From: Scheffersomyces stipitis CBS 6054
Lineage: Eukaryota > Ascomycota > Pichiomycetes > Serinales > Debaryomycetaceae
Direction: 5' to 3'
DNA length: 64,000 bases
Assembly: GCF_000209165.1 (NCBI RefSeq)
Contig: NC_009046.1
Coordinates: 1,054,001 to 1,118,000, forward strand
Shown in pieces: positions 1-10,613 of this stretch. Position numbers and translations under genes: made by a program. A model generated the notes under the pieces. It searched no databases. It was given only the letters and a program-made list of their open reading frames with translations, and was not told where the DNA came from. Positions within the stretch are counted from its first letter, which is position 1. Each line of letters starts with the position of its first letter.

Positions 1-1152
1 CAACTGGCCCATAGAGAACAACCTCTTTCCAGACTCAGGATTTTTAATGTTAATGATGTGTTCATTGACCTTGATGTAATCAGGGTTGATTTCAATATAC
101 TCCTCGATATTGGAGAAGTCATTGGAATAACCAGCAGTCGTAGTTTCAGCATTAAAGTATCCCAAATTGATCAAGAAATCGGTGTTTCTCTCCAATTGTC
201 TGGACACTTCCTTGCTTGAAGAACCAATGCCAAAGTAAAGACCTACAAAGTTGCTGAGCGACTCATCTATGTTTCTAGCCATGTTTGTCGAAAACAACTT
301 GACGAAGTTGGAAGGTAATTTAGCAACAAGTGTATTCAACTTGTCTTGAAGATTGAATCTGGTAGTCAAGCAATCCGACAACAACGATGGGTTCTTACTC
401 TTGTACAATCTGAACAAAATAGCGTCAACAACGTCTTCTAATACTTCGACGCCAGAAGTGGTCAATTGGATTTCAAGAGGTAATGGGGTTTCATATAATC
501 TATAGCTTGGGACTATTAAGTTGGTAATATCACAAGGGATAAAGAGGTATCCAGGTCTAGATTCCTGGAGAATCTTAACCAAAACTCTATCAATCTTTTC
601 CATGTTCCTTTGCAAATCACTGTCTAAAGATTCCTGAATAACTGAGATAGGTTCAATCATCTTCTTGTAGACATCATGATTTGGCTGACACAAAGGATTC
701 TTGTTTTGAATTAAGTGGTGGTGGTTTCTAACGTCGCTGCCGTTAATGGCATGGTCACGTTGTGGTAAGGAGGTGGTGCCTACAATGTGAAGCACAGGAG
801 AAAACTCAGCAAACGATCCAGCGATTCCGTTAATGGCCGACAATTCACCAACACCGAATGTAGAAATAAAAGTGCTCAAACCTCCAATGGCCCTGGAGTA
901 TCCATCAGCAGTGTAGGCACCATTCAATTCGTTACATAAGCCAATAAACTTTATGTCTCTTCCAGCGACAACTGGAGAGTACAAGTGTTCCAACAAATCG
1001 ACATTGAAGTCGCCAGGAATACCAAAGATGGACCTCAACTTTGGATTAGCCTGAGAGATTCTGAGGAAGAGATACTCGCCCAAAGTGACGTTTTCAGGAA
1101 CCGTAGGAGAAGAAGTGCCTGGAAGGCGTATTGTTTCTTGCACAGGGGTCAT
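1..1152 (-). CDS. ARO10: ARO10-like thiamine-diphosphate 2-oxo acid decarboxylase (5' part; runs off the window)
   Basis: The first 384 codons are present, from ATG at 1152-1150; the gene continues past position 1. The protein shows the pyruvate-decarboxylase fold signatures: a GIPGDFN segment, CNELNGAYTADGYSR with the Glu that activates thiamine diphosphate, and a His-His pair inside a SDVRNHHHLIQ segment. The stretch PNHDVYKKM aligns better with S. cerevisiae Aro10 (PNHKVYHDM) than with Pdc1, so a phenylpyruvate/branched 2-oxo acid decarboxylase of the Ehrlich pathway is the best call. A true PDC isozyme remains possible, because the C-terminal TPP-binding half lies outside the window. The enzyme should be cytosolic. 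The gene is divergent from SIW14, with a 1.8 kb shared upstream region. No frame break is seen. Confidence 0.82.
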   Translation of the reverse strand, partial: MTPVQETIRLPGTSSPTVPENVTLGEYLFLRISQANPKLRSIFGIPGDFNVDLLEHLYSPVVAGRDIKFIGLCNELNGAYTADGYSRAIGGLSTFISTFGVGELSAINGIAGSFAEFSPVLHIVGTTSLPQRDHAINGSDVRNHHHLIQNKNPLCQPNHDVYKKMIEPISVIQESLDSDLQRNMEKIDRVLVKILQESRPGYLFIPCDITNLIVPSYRLYETPLPLEIQLTTSGVEVLEDVVDAILFRLYKSKNPSLLSDCLTTRFNLQDKLNTLVAKLPSNFVKLFSTNMARNIDESLSNFVGLYFGIGSSSKEVSRQLERNTDFLINLGYFNAETTTAGYSNDFSNIEEYIEINPDYIKVNEHIINIKNPESGKRLFSMGQL

Positions 1153-2951
1153 AGTATACGCTAAGAGATTTGGAAAGTATTTCGCAGCCAACGATAAGAG
1201 TGCGGCACAGTGAAGTAGAGCAGATAAAAGGAAAGTGAATCCACGAAGATATTTGGGTTTATTTATACTGGTGGAGAAAGCCGAGAATACAGAAACACGG
1301 TTATAGGGGCTTCTGGAGTCCTGGGGTATAATTCGTGGACCCCATACCGATATCAGACGAGTCCCCCGTTTGTGTGGAGTGGTATGAGGAAAGTCTAGCT
1401 CTGGGCTCGCTTATGGACGGATATTCACGGGTATCGGGGCTAATTGCACAACCTGATGATGCCACTTCCTCCACGCTCCAGAATTGTGTGCCACTCGCAG
1501 TTCACTGGGAATAGAGGGGAGTTACGCCGAGAGCTCATTTCTCTTCCGAGATCACAGTTTTCGGGATAGCAGTTCCTTCAGGGTACAACAATTGAATTGC
1601 GGTGCTAACAGTCTGACTTTACGCAAGATGCTTTACAGAACTCTACTGAGTGGAGTCCAAGCTCACGTGCTCCCCAGTCACGGTGTTAGACTAGGTTGCA
1701 AATGCCAGGAAAGAAATTTCCCAGCTAATAGCAGGTACTCGGAATTAGTAAAATGATAGACTTCCTAGTCGCAGCAGATTCGCAATTGACTCAGACTGCA
1801 TTGGTATGATTCAATTTGTGCGGTATGCATAGCATAATATTCTCAATGTGCGTCTGGATGCGAATCTCCTGGCATTGCCTTGAATAACCGAGTTGCCATG
1901 AAATGGATGTCGTGCCGTGGAAGGCGTCTGGTGTCTGGTTCGTTTAGGATACCCCATTCAGTTCCCGCTTTTGGATTTGTTCCAGACTCCTGAGCTACCC
2001 GAGAATCGCAACTGGAGACAGACTCGGTTAGTGGAGGAGATCGTTTTCTTCGAGATCTGTCTGATAACGGTTACTCGGAACGGTTGAGCCGGTTATCAAT
2101 GGAATCAACGGCCTCAGACAAAAATCTGGGTGCCAAATATGGAGAGGATTTTGCAACCTGTTCGGCGATTATACATTTTCGTGTCTGAGATTTTTGGTCC
2201 GCAAGAATCTAAGACTTCCGCAGAAGCCATCCCACTCTTATTTGAGGAGCTGAATCCGCAAGAAAATGGCGGAGTATTCGGAAATTACATATTGGAGCTA
2301 GCAAGGTACAAGAGATGATGTCGTTAGTACAAATTCGTGTTTCGTCTGTCTGTAAATTCCGACATTTCTGGTACTTTCTGACAAGGCTCATTATGCCAGA
2401 TCAAAAGTCGCCGAATTCCCGAAAAACCAATCAAGCTCAAAGAAAATCCTCAACTTACATTTCCATAAACTTCAGGAACCAACTTGCCTCTTTCCAGCTT
2501 CCAAACTCTGTCGCTTTCATCTTGACCATTTCTACTACTAATGGCTGTGAAATATAGTTGCCTACAAAGAACACCGATGTGCAGGACCGATATCCAGCAT
2601 TCAAAAAAAAGTGTCTATAATGAATCGCTGATTGACTCAGACGTGAATCCCGTACGAACCATGACCATATAGCAAAACAACGAGTATCCATCATTACCAT
2701 AGATATACGTATCTGATCTTTTCATCAATTCTAATACAAGACATACAATTACCAAAAAAGGTGCTTCATTTTTCGCCTTGAAAGGACGACAAATCACGAT
2801 CTAGTTATTGTCACCAGTCTCTTCCTACTTGCGAACAAAATCCACAAATCAGCTGGAATCACGACCCGTGAGAAATAAAAAACAGCAATACAAGCATTCC
2901 AAAGTCGGATAGACCACTTTCCCATACCTTTATCCACATTTTAGTGTCAAG
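1153..2951. other. Divergent intergenic region between ARO10-like gene and SIW14
   Basis: This is 1.8 kb without a credible gene; the short open frames have no recognisable motif and unnatural composition. It holds one CACGTG at 1664-1669 and a cluster of four CGG triplets at 2068-2092, described separately. I see no tRNA or transposon. Confidence 0.6.
2066..2096. promoter_or_regulatory. Clustered CGG triplets, possible zinc-cluster factor site
   Basis: CGG occurs at 2068, 2076, 2081 and 2090 (the last within CCGG). AACGGTT is repeated at a 13-nt spacing and is followed by CCGGTT. Zn2Cys6 regulators bind spaced CGG half-sites, and Aro80 is the known one for ARO10 in S. cerevisiae. The spacing here does not match the Aro80 consensus, so this is a weak call. 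Confidence 0.22.
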
Positions 2952-3917
2952 ATGGCGGACTATACTGAGCCATTCCAGATGGACGAAGAGTTGCGAGAAA
3001 GCTCTATGGACACTACAAACACAGAAGGCACATTCCAATCATTGAGAATACCGACAAGCTATATGGACGGAAATGGAAATGACAGCAGTAACAATGATTC
3101 ACATATAAATATCAACGGTGCTAACGATATACCGATTCTGGGAATTGAACTGGATATCACACCTAGATATGCGGACATCCTTGATTCGCAGCGACTTTAC
3201 GACGACAACAGATTTATACGGACAAAGCTTGAGCAACTCAAACTCGAAGAGGGAGCATTTACAGGAGGTACCAACACTACCGAAGAAGAAAGTGAACAAC
3301 AAGTTGATGAAGAGAGGGCATACGAAGAAGACCTAGACGATAAACTAGATATGAAATTACAGAGAAAATTGCAGAAAGAGTATGAATCCAACTTGAAGTT
3401 CCACATTCTGCAGCCTCTCACACCACCAGAGAATTTTGCCCCAATCATCAACAAGATCTACAGGTCTTCTTTTCCTCAACCAAACAACTTTACATTCTTG
3501 AGAAAGCTAAAATTGAAGTCTGTGCTTTGTTTGATTCCCGAAGAATACCCTCAGCTTCATCTTGAGTTCTTGGAGCACGAGAACATCAAACTTTTCCAGT
3601 TGGGAATGTCAGGAAACAAAGAGCCGTTTGTGAAAATCAGTTCAGACTTGATTACTGAAGCAGCAAAAATAGTTCTCAATCCAGAAAACCAGCCAATCTT
3701 GATCCATTGCAATAGGGGCAAACATAGAACCGGATGCTTGGTAGGAGTATTACGTAGGTTACAGAAATGGTCGTTAACGATTATCTTTGACGAGTACAGA
3801 AAGTTTGCCGCTCCTAAGGAAAGACCCATGGATCAGCAGTTTATCGAGTTGTATGATGAGACTCCTATAATCAGGTATGCTGAAGAGAACAATCTTCTCC
3901 CATTGCAATGGGATTAG
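2952..3917 (+). CDS. SIW14: Siw14-type atypical dual-specificity phosphatase
   Basis: This 321-residue protein has an acidic, probably disordered N-terminal half (about residues 1-150) and a C-terminal plant-and-fungal atypical DSP domain. The domain starts near the LTPPENFAPI / IYRSSFPQPNNF segment and carries the P-loop HCNRGKHRTG, with catalytic Cys253 and Arg259. In S. cerevisiae Siw14 removes the 5-beta-phosphate of inositol pyrophosphates, and it was first linked to actin and endocytosis; the same role is inferred here. The length is close to the yeast protein (281 residues), with a longer N-terminus. ATG at 2952 follows a purine-poor leader. The gene is convergent with AIM19 downstream. 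Oca1/Oca2 are relatives, but the intact Cys-Arg signature and IYRSSFP motif favour Siw14. Confidence 0.9.
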   Translation: MADYTEPFQMDEELRESSMDTTNTEGTFQSLRIPTSYMDGNGNDSSNNDSHININGANDIPILGIELDITPRYADILDSQRLYDDNRFIRTKLEQLKLEEGAFTGGTNTTEEESEQQVDEERAYEEDLDDKLDMKLQRKLQKEYESNLKFHILQPLTPPENFAPIINKIYRSSFPQPNNFTFLRKLKLKSVLCLIPEEYPQLHLEFLEHENIKLFQLGMSGNKEPFVKISSDLITEAAKIVLNPENQPILIHCNRGKHRTGCLVGVLRRLQKWSLTIIFDEYRKFAAPKERPMDQQFIELYDETPIIRYAEENNLLPLQWD

Positions 3918-4100
3918 TGCCATTTTAAATTTTGAATAGACACCTAGTTAATTGACAATGTAGCTGTGGGTATTAGCAGTATTTTAGTGTTAGTTGGGTA
4001 TGATAGTTTTTTAAAGCTGTTTATGTATTGATAATTGCATTGATTGCAATGGTTATTTGATTACAATTGTAATTGTAGTTCCTAATTATAGAGGATATTC

Positions 4101-4120
4101 AATTATAATTATAATTATAA
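4101..4120. repeat. AATTAT microsatellite in the SIW14/AIM19 convergent spacer
   Basis: About three copies of a 6-nt AATTAT unit lie in an AT-rich stretch between two convergent genes. This is a plausible 3'-end-forming region for both, with no other content. Confidence 0.7.
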
Positions 4121-4211
4121 ATAGTATAAATCAGTTTCTTGCTTTGTAACTGTTGCTGTTTAGTTGTCATTGTTCAATCGTAAGTTTTATGAATAAGTAT
4201 TGAATATTCCA

Positions 4212-4670
4212 TTAGAACTGGGCTAGAGAGTTACTTGGCCAAAAGAACTTCTTACCGTACAAGCCAGCATTGCCTAGTGCTAACACGCTAAGAGCCAAAG
4301 GACTCACTTTTCCTCTGAATAAGCTCTTGAAACTTGCAGTGCCGTTGACTATCAAATATAAAGAAGACCAAGCAAAGTTGAATCCTGCACCATTTATGGG
4401 TTCACCGTCGTAGATAACCCAAGCTCCAAGTAAGTTGGCGGCTCCAAAAGTGAAACAGGAAGCCCTAGAAGGCTTAACAGCAAGAGCTCGAGAGATCTTG
4501 ACCGAAGAACCCAGTTCCACACCCACTGGACTTGGCTTAGAGGAAGCAGCTCCCTTTAGAATCAAACTGGATCCTAGAAGCACAGCAGGATAGGGAGAAA
4601 CTGACAAATCGTCAAGCAACTTCAAGGAAGACAGGCTCGATTGTGGAACAGAATTAAGAGGAGCTGACAT
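4212..4670 (-). CDS. AIM19: Aim19-family mitochondrial protein
   Basis: The product is 152 residues from ATG at 4670-4668. Its C-terminal half reads LGAWVIYDGEPINGAGFNFAW, then SLYLIVNG and LALSVLALGNAGLYG. This matches the pattern of S. cerevisiae Aim19 (GAYMIYDNDLENGAGF, SALYLIVGG, ANAVLYG) at similar total length (157). Several moderately hydrophobic segments suggest a membrane-associated mitochondrial protein. The biochemical role of the family is not established; the yeast name comes from altered mitochondrial inheritance in mutants. The gene lies head-to-tail with histone H3 upstream (302 bp) and convergent with SIW14. Confidence 0.85.
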   Translation of the reverse strand: MSAPLNSVPQSSLSSLKLLDDLSVSPYPAVLLGSSLILKGAASSKPSPVGVELGSSVKISRALAVKPSRASCFTFGAANLLGAWVIYDGEPINGAGFNFAWSSLYLIVNGTASFKSLFRGKVSPLALSVLALGNAGLYGKKFFWPSNSLAQF

Positions 4671-4972
4671 TGTGTAGCCGAGTCAATTGAACCAGGATAG
4701 AAGAAGACAGGTGGAAGAGTGGAATCGACAAATATCCACAATTGTCAAGAATGTAGAGATGGAGCAAGTGAAATTTGTGGAACCAGCCGTGCAGGAAACA
4801 CCAATGGGTGCAAAATAAGATCCTAGTCTGAGAGGACTCAAACGCAGAAGCAGGAAAAACAGACAGAAGACGGACAGCAGAAATTCCTGAGAAGGCAAGC
4901 TTATAGCTACAAACTCTACACGTTGTCTAATATACATCTTTATTCATCTAATATACAATAAAACTAACCTAT
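4671..4972. other. Spacer between histone H3 stop and AIM19 start
   Basis: This is 302 bp between two minus-strand genes. It must hold the H3 3' end signals and the AIM19 promoter. An 84-codon minus frame here has no recognisable features and I do not call it. Confidence 0.6.
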
Positions 4973-5437
<465 letters not shown>

Positions 5438-5465
5438 TCAGGAACTAATCCTGGGGGTTGGAGCA

Positions 5466-5473
5466 TTTATATA
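5466..5473 (-). promoter_or_regulatory. TATA box of histone H3
   Basis: TATATAAA on the minus strand lies about 83-90 nt upstream of the H3 ATG, a normal distance for a strongly expressed yeast gene. Confidence 0.65.
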
Positions 5474-5998
5474 CATTTTTCAGTGTCTCGTCTTGTTTAT
5501 GTTTATCGTGTTCTGCTGGAAATGTATCACGTGAACTGCTCTGGAGGTATTTGTTTTGTTTTGTTTACGTTTGGCTGTGCGCGAAGAATCTCACACAACT
5601 CTGGGGAGACAAGAAGACACTGCTAACGGGAGAAGTCTCACGAGACGGAAACTGGCAGTATGTGCAGGAGAATCTAAAATAGATATCAGTAAATGTGAGA
5701 ATGCAGCTGCAAGGAAGATAAGGAATTGTTCGTGACTGCTAGCAGTTATTAGTAGTGGGTTCCTTGTTTGCGTAACTGTCATACCGGCTTTGTTCAGGTA
5801 ATTGAGACAAGGCAGGAGAATAGCTGGTTTCACGTCAGAAGTGCAGTTTTTTCGTGGTTTGGCGTGTGTGTTGCAGTTCTGTTTGCATGTTAATGCTGGT
5901 GTTTTGGAGGTTTTTGGGCTTTGGAGCCCTTTCCAGACCGCAAAACCATGACTTTTGGTGTTTGGTTCTGTTTCTCCAGCAGCGTGTTTTCGTGGGTG

Positions 5999-6015
5999 GA
6001 ATTACTGCGAAATTC
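5999..6015 (+). repeat. Histone promoter element, copy 1
   Basis: GAATTACTGCGAAATTC. It matches copy 2 at 6196-6213 except for one inserted G. Both lie in the H3/H4 divergent region, so this is a candidate cis-element. Confidence 0.5.
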
Positions 6016-6143
6016 TCATTGTTCCAGCGTGTTTGTGCAGGGAGCGGTAGGCGATGGGTTGCAAGTTTCTCTTCTGTCGCGACAAGAAGTGCGATTTTCG
6101 CCGGCCCACATATTACGCATCGCGTGTGTAGAATTCGGCCCTA

Positions 6144-6172
6144 ACAAAATCCGCGATATTCTGCGATTTTGT
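6144..6172. repeat. Inverted repeat in the H3/H4 region
   Basis: ACAAAATC at 6144-6151 is mirrored by GATTTTGT at 6165-6172 with a 13-nt spacer that includes CGCGATATTCTG. It is a possible dimeric-factor site about 210 bp upstream of the H4 TATA box. Confidence 0.45.
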
Positions 6173-6195
6173 GGAGAAGAGTCGCCAACAGAACA

Positions 6196-6213
6196 GAATT
6201 AGCTGCGAAATTC
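6196..6213 (+). repeat. Histone promoter element, copy 2
   Basis: GAATTAGCTGCGAAATTC. It has the same orientation as copy 1 and lies 197 bp from it, about 170 bp upstream of the H4 TATA box. Confidence 0.5.
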
Positions 6214-6381
6214 ACCACTGAAGAGCCACAAAACGAGCGCCAGACAACATTGACGTCGTCGCTAAAGGCCTGTTCAGCTTAGATAGCTTCCTTGGCTGTT
6301 GTTGTTTGTTTTGGATTTGCGAGGTGGATCTCGTGCATGAGATTACGATTTGTATGTGTTTATAATTCTCTCGCCTAGCAG

Positions 6382-6389
6382 TATATATA
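6382..6389 (+). promoter_or_regulatory. TATA box of histone H4
   Basis: TATATATA lies about 100 nt upstream of the H4 ATG. A short T-rich leader without ATG follows. Confidence 0.65.
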
Positions 6390-6475
6390 GATGGCGATTT
6401 CTCGCTGTAGATTAGAGAAGCTTTTTTTCTTCAAGATTAGTTTTCTAACTTTCAGTTAACAACACAATCAATTAA

Positions 6476-6796
<321 letters not shown>

Positions 6797-6981
6797 ACAT
6801 GCTTTTGTTGAACATTGCAGTTTTTCTTCCTTTGTGTATTCTAGCTATTCCAAGACTATTACAGTGTATATTAGTAAACATCATGAGTTAATGTGACATC
6901 GTAGACTGTAGACGAGTTTCTACCTGAATGAAGCTACCACGACCTGATTCTATTTGTCTTCTACTACTTTCTATAATTCTA

Positions 6982-8871
6982 TTACACTTCTTTCAACATC
7001 GCATCTGCCAAGTTGCTGTAGCCCAATTTGCCCCCATTGAGCAAATACTCATCCATCCTCACTTCCATCTCATGGCCCCAATAATCTAGATCGACCGGCC
7101 TGAATGCTCTGTAGTCGTTGGCTGTGACTTCCACCCAGTCCCGGATACAAGAAGCTCCTGAGTTCTCTATCTCTTTCTGCTCCGGAGGACATCTACATCT
7201 ACATCCTACTCCATACTTTGTTGGTTTGTCAGGCTCTAACCACTTCAGATCCTCTTCCAAATCTGTTTTATAGTACTTTTCACTCGGGACATACCTCAAC
7301 TGGTTCTTCCTAGCATTTCCAGGACAATGGCCCAAGGTGGAATGTCTATAGCCTATGTCTCTGAAGTAGTGAATCTCTTTCAATTCCAACATCATCCCTA
7401 CAGCTAGCGAATGAACAGGTGCATCTCCCCATCTTTCCTTGTAGAATCCTCCACTGTCATCTAAATGACGGAAGTAGTCTTCGTACACTTTGTCCGTGAA
7501 CAAATCTGTTCTAGCTATCTCGAAGTTGGACCAGAAATGGCACAAGTTGTAGTCTTCACGGTTCATTCTGTCCTCGTGTAGCCTTGGCATAACTTCTGCA
7601 ACATGGGCGAGCTTCTTGAGCAATCGTTCTGGAAGCTTCTGCACATGTCTTTCCTTCTTCTTCTTTATTGCTCGGAACTTCTTAAGAGCGATATTATCCT
7701 CTAGCTCTCTGAGGATATCTCGCTTTTGCGAAATTCCATCATAGGCCAACTGATCACCTCCTCTTGTCCACTTCGAGTCCTTTATGAACAAGTTCCAGGC
7801 TCCTCTGACTTGAATCCCGTTCTTCTTGATGTACGCCATAGTTTCACGAAATAAGCCTGGTACAGTATAGTACAATTCGCGTATCATGACGTTGAAGCCA
7901 TACTTCTTGTTGTGCTCTTCCAACTGGATAAATGGATCGTATGTAATGTCACAGAAGAACTCGACATCTGGCTCTACTCGCCAATACCATTTACGTTTTA
8001 CTACTAACTCGTGCTTATAGAAGAAACCAGAATAGAAGCGACACATCTTATGGTATGATGGCAAGTTCCCGTACAAAATGGTTCGATCTCCTTGGCTATC
8101 TACACTTTCCTTAAACTCGTCCGTATCAACAGATTCATTGAACTCCCATTCTTTCTCAGGAATCGAACCAAACTCAACTTCCGAACTGGTATACATCTGC
8201 ACTGTTTCTTTAAACTCCTCTGTGAACTCTTCATTATTCAAGAAAACCCATGGGTAATTGTACCATTGATTAAAGTGCCTTTCTAGCGATTTCATCAGCT
8301 TTATCACTCCTTCTAGCTCGGAATTTCTAGCGAGAACTACCAAGGCCGCGTCGGCTCTTGGCGCCGTCACATCAGGGATGTTACAGCCGTACTGGAAAGG
8401 AGCATCTATTCCCGACAGGATGATGTTGTCGCCAAAGACAAACTCGTTGTTATCGAAATTGTTGTGGGCGGAAGCCTCTTGGTCTAAATGGTCGCTGAAA
8501 GCAAACTTGTCGTACTCGTCGGTCCAGTATGGCTCAAAGGCTCTGGCTCTTGAATTGCTTCTATTATGTAAGTATGCAATTATGGCAAATATCAGCAAAA
8601 TCAGCAAAGTCCAAGCCGTCACCCTTCGCCTTAGCCATTTGCCTTTGAGCCTGATTTTGAAATTAAGGAACTTTGGCCTTCGTACTTTCATGGCCAGCGT
8701 GGCTTTTGGGTGCAATCTGGAGGAGAATCTCACTGATTTTTCATCGCTGGAGTCAGTCTCGATTTCGTTATCGTTATATTCGTCGGAGTCCCAGCGGTAG
8801 GTCGGTTGTTCCGTAGCACTTTCGCCAGGACTTACGAAGTTTGACCACGACGGTCTGGTATGTTTAGTCAT
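6982..8871 (-). CDS. Golgi alpha-mannosyltransferase, GT15 (KRE2/MNT1/KTR) family
   Basis: The 629-residue protein has type II topology: a basic cytoplasmic region (1-83), one membrane anchor around 84-101 and a lumenal stem and catalytic domain. GT15 hallmarks are YHKMCRFYSGFFYKH, then WYWRVEPDVEFFCDI (metal/nucleotide-sugar site), then YNLCHFWSNFEI with the conserved Glu, then WGDAPVHS and HCPGN. The family transfers mannose from GDP-mannose to N- and O-glycans in the Golgi. It is longer than most members because of an extended N-terminus and a Lys-rich insertion near residues 390-440 before YNLCHFW. The exact orthologue (MNT4, KTR5/KTR7 or another) cannot be settled by eye, so no symbol is given. 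Confidence 0.93.
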   Translation of the reverse strand: MTKHTRPSWSNFVSPGESATEQPTYRWDSDEYNDNEIETDSSDEKSVRFSSRLHPKATLAMKVRRPKFLNFKIRLKGKWLRRRVTAWTLLILLIFAIIAYLHNRSNSRARAFEPYWTDEYDKFAFSDHLDQEASAHNNFDNNEFVFGDNIILSGIDAPFQYGCNIPDVTAPRADAALVVLARNSELEGVIKLMKSLERHFNQWYNYPWVFLNNEEFTEEFKETVQMYTSSEVEFGSIPEKEWEFNESVDTDEFKESVDSQGDRTILYGNLPSYHKMCRFYSGFFYKHELVVKRKWYWRVEPDVEFFCDITYDPFIQLEEHNKKYGFNVMIRELYYTVPGLFRETMAYIKKNGIQVRGAWNLFIKDSKWTRGGDQLAYDGISQKRDILRELEDNIALKKFRAIKKKKERHVQKLPERLLKKLAHVAEVMPRLHEDRMNREDYNLCHFWSNFEIARTDLFTDKVYEDYFRHLDDSGGFYKERWGDAPVHSLAVGMMLELKEIHYFRDIGYRHSTLGHCPGNARKNQLRYVPSEKYYKTDLEEDLKWLEPDKPTKYGVGCRCRCPPEQKEIENSGASCIRDWVEVTANDYRAFRPVDLDYWGHEMEVRMDEYLLNGGKLGYSNLADAMLKEV

Positions 8872-9329
8872 GAAAATAAATATAAATGTGAATATTGTAA
8901 TTGGAATTAGATTTATGTTGCTCTACAATTAAGGTGAATTTAGTGAGAGTAATTTTTCACGCCAGAGATCGCAACTTTTGCGAAAGATCTACTGACAAAG
9001 AGAACTGATAATTGTAATGAAAGAACTCTCGACCAGCGAGCAGCTTCTTCTCGATACACTGTTCTTATTCCAGATGAGACTCGAAGAAAGACTGCTATTC
9101 AGTATAGTGCAATAGAATGAAGCTACTGTGCTATTGTACCATATAAGCAAAAGGTCGAGTAAATAGCGAGACTATTACAAAAATAGCGAGAAAACCAAGA
9201 TCTGAATACATCCTGTGCGGAACAATCCTCAGTAATCCTACCACGGTGCGGCTCAATATTCATCAATATGATAACACTACAACTAAGTCTACGTCTTCAC
9301 TAACCATTTAACATCATGTATAATCTATA
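8872..9329. other. Spacer between SDS3 stop and the mannosyltransferase start
   Basis: This is 458 bp between two minus-strand genes, holding the promoter of the mannosyltransferase. AAATAGCGAG occurs twice, at 9161-9170 and 9181-9190, exactly 20 nt apart. I see nothing else. Confidence 0.55.
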
Positions 9330-10613
9330 TTACTTCTCCTTCTTGACTATCGCATTTCTTAAGAGACTCAAGTCTTCGTTCAACTCCTCGGGCTTCAACC
9401 CTTGTACTCCGACAAACTGCTTGTGCGAGCCTCTGGTATTAGGCTTATTATTATTGCTGCTGCTAGAGTTCTTATCCAATAGCACCAAGGAAGCTCCGCC
9501 GTCATCGTTGTGCATGATCAACAGGTTCAATGCGTCGTAGTCTTTGTCGCTGAGATTGGAGTCGTAGCCACTGGAAACTGCCACGGAGTTTCCGTTCCGG
9601 TACGAAGATCCGGGCGGATTTCCAGCAGCTCCATTACTGGTGATTCCCAGCGACAACTCTTCATTAGAAGAGTATCTTGTGGCATAGAGACGTCTACGTT
9701 TGCCAGTAGCCAGCACATATCCACTGGGTATGGAAGAAGCGTTACCGGTGGTAGAGCCTGCTCCCAAGCCACCGTCAGATAAGTCGTCAGCCTCGCCAGC
9801 TGTAAAGCGTGAACTCAATTCACGCTTTCGTAAGGAACGTCTATCGTTGAGTGAAAGACTTCCCGCTGCTGCAGCAGCAGCTGATAGGGCAGCTGCCGTT
9901 GACGCGTTTTGGGTTGGTGAATTGCTCCACGAATTTCCGTTCACTAAATTGAGAAGCAATTTATCTTCTTTGAGCTGTTTGATCTGGTTTTGAAGCTTGT
10001 CGTAGAGCTTTTCCTTGATGAGCTTGATCATCTTGTCGTGGTTGTCTTTGGCTTTGCTGAGATCCTCATTGTACTCAGACTCTATTCGTTTGACTCGGTA
10101 CTCTTCCCAGAGACGCAACTTGGTGAGCTCGTAGTCACGTTCCTCTTCTAGCCTTATCTTTTTCGCTACAAGCTCTTCATTGGTGCCCTGCTGAAGCATG
10201 GCTAGTTTGGTCTGAAGCTCGTGAAGCAGACTTCGATAGAAATTGTCGCGGTCATTACGGAACATCACCTCTAGTTTGTTGAGTCGTACCCCCACTTGCT
10301 GTCTCTTTTTGTCTCGTTTGCTGATGCCTGGGAAGTTAGTATAATGAATACATGGTAGATATATGATGATATGAAAAGTTGAAGCAGATGAAAAATTCAA
10401 ACACGATTAGACTGGTGAGATGACAAGATTGCGATATGTACACAAACATAATCACATTCGACGGACATCGTGATTTTTGTAGATATCATCAAATGTGTTA
10501 CTTCGTCTTGTTATGAACATCAAATGAAACATAGACTTCATCTTCGTATTCATCTTCAGATTTTTGGCTTTCTACTTACTATCAGGAACATCGTTACGTT
10601 TGGCGTCCTCCAT
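9330..10613 (-). CDS. SDS3: Sds3, Rpd3L histone deacetylase subunit (two exons)
   Basis: I read this as two exons, 10613-10580 and 10327-9330, joined across the intron at 10328-10579, to give 343 residues. The N-terminus becomes MEDAKRNDVPDSISKRDKKR. A continuous reading through the intron would have no ATG in place. The Sds3 domain (about residues 13-150) holds LQQGTNEELVAKK, LEEERDYELTKLRLWEEYRV and DNHDKMIKLIKEKLYDKLQNQIK, matching S. cerevisiae Sds3. NDRRSLRKREL and a C-terminal LKPEELNEDLSLLR also match the yeast protein. Sds3 scaffolds the Sin3-Rpd3 large complex, which deacetylates histones at repressed promoters. It is divergent from the Spt10-like gene (471 bp). Confidence 0.94.
10328..10579 (-). 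other. Spliceosomal intron of SDS3
   Basis: The 5' splice site is GTAAGT at 10579-10574, directly after a 34-nt first exon. The branch point is TACTAAC (plus-strand GTTAGTA, 10334-10340), followed by TTCCCAG ending at 10328. Joining keeps frame (phase 1: A + GC gives Ser). Length is 252 nt. The branch A is only 8 nt from the end of the intron. Confidence 0.9.

Noticed and set aside
6352..6450. GTATGT at 6352 and TTCTAAC-TTTCAG at 6438-6450 upstream of H4 looked like a leader intron.
   Set aside because: The H4 TATA box (6382-6389) lies inside the supposed intron, so the 5' splice site would be upstream of transcription start, and the branch sequence is not a perfect TACTAAC.
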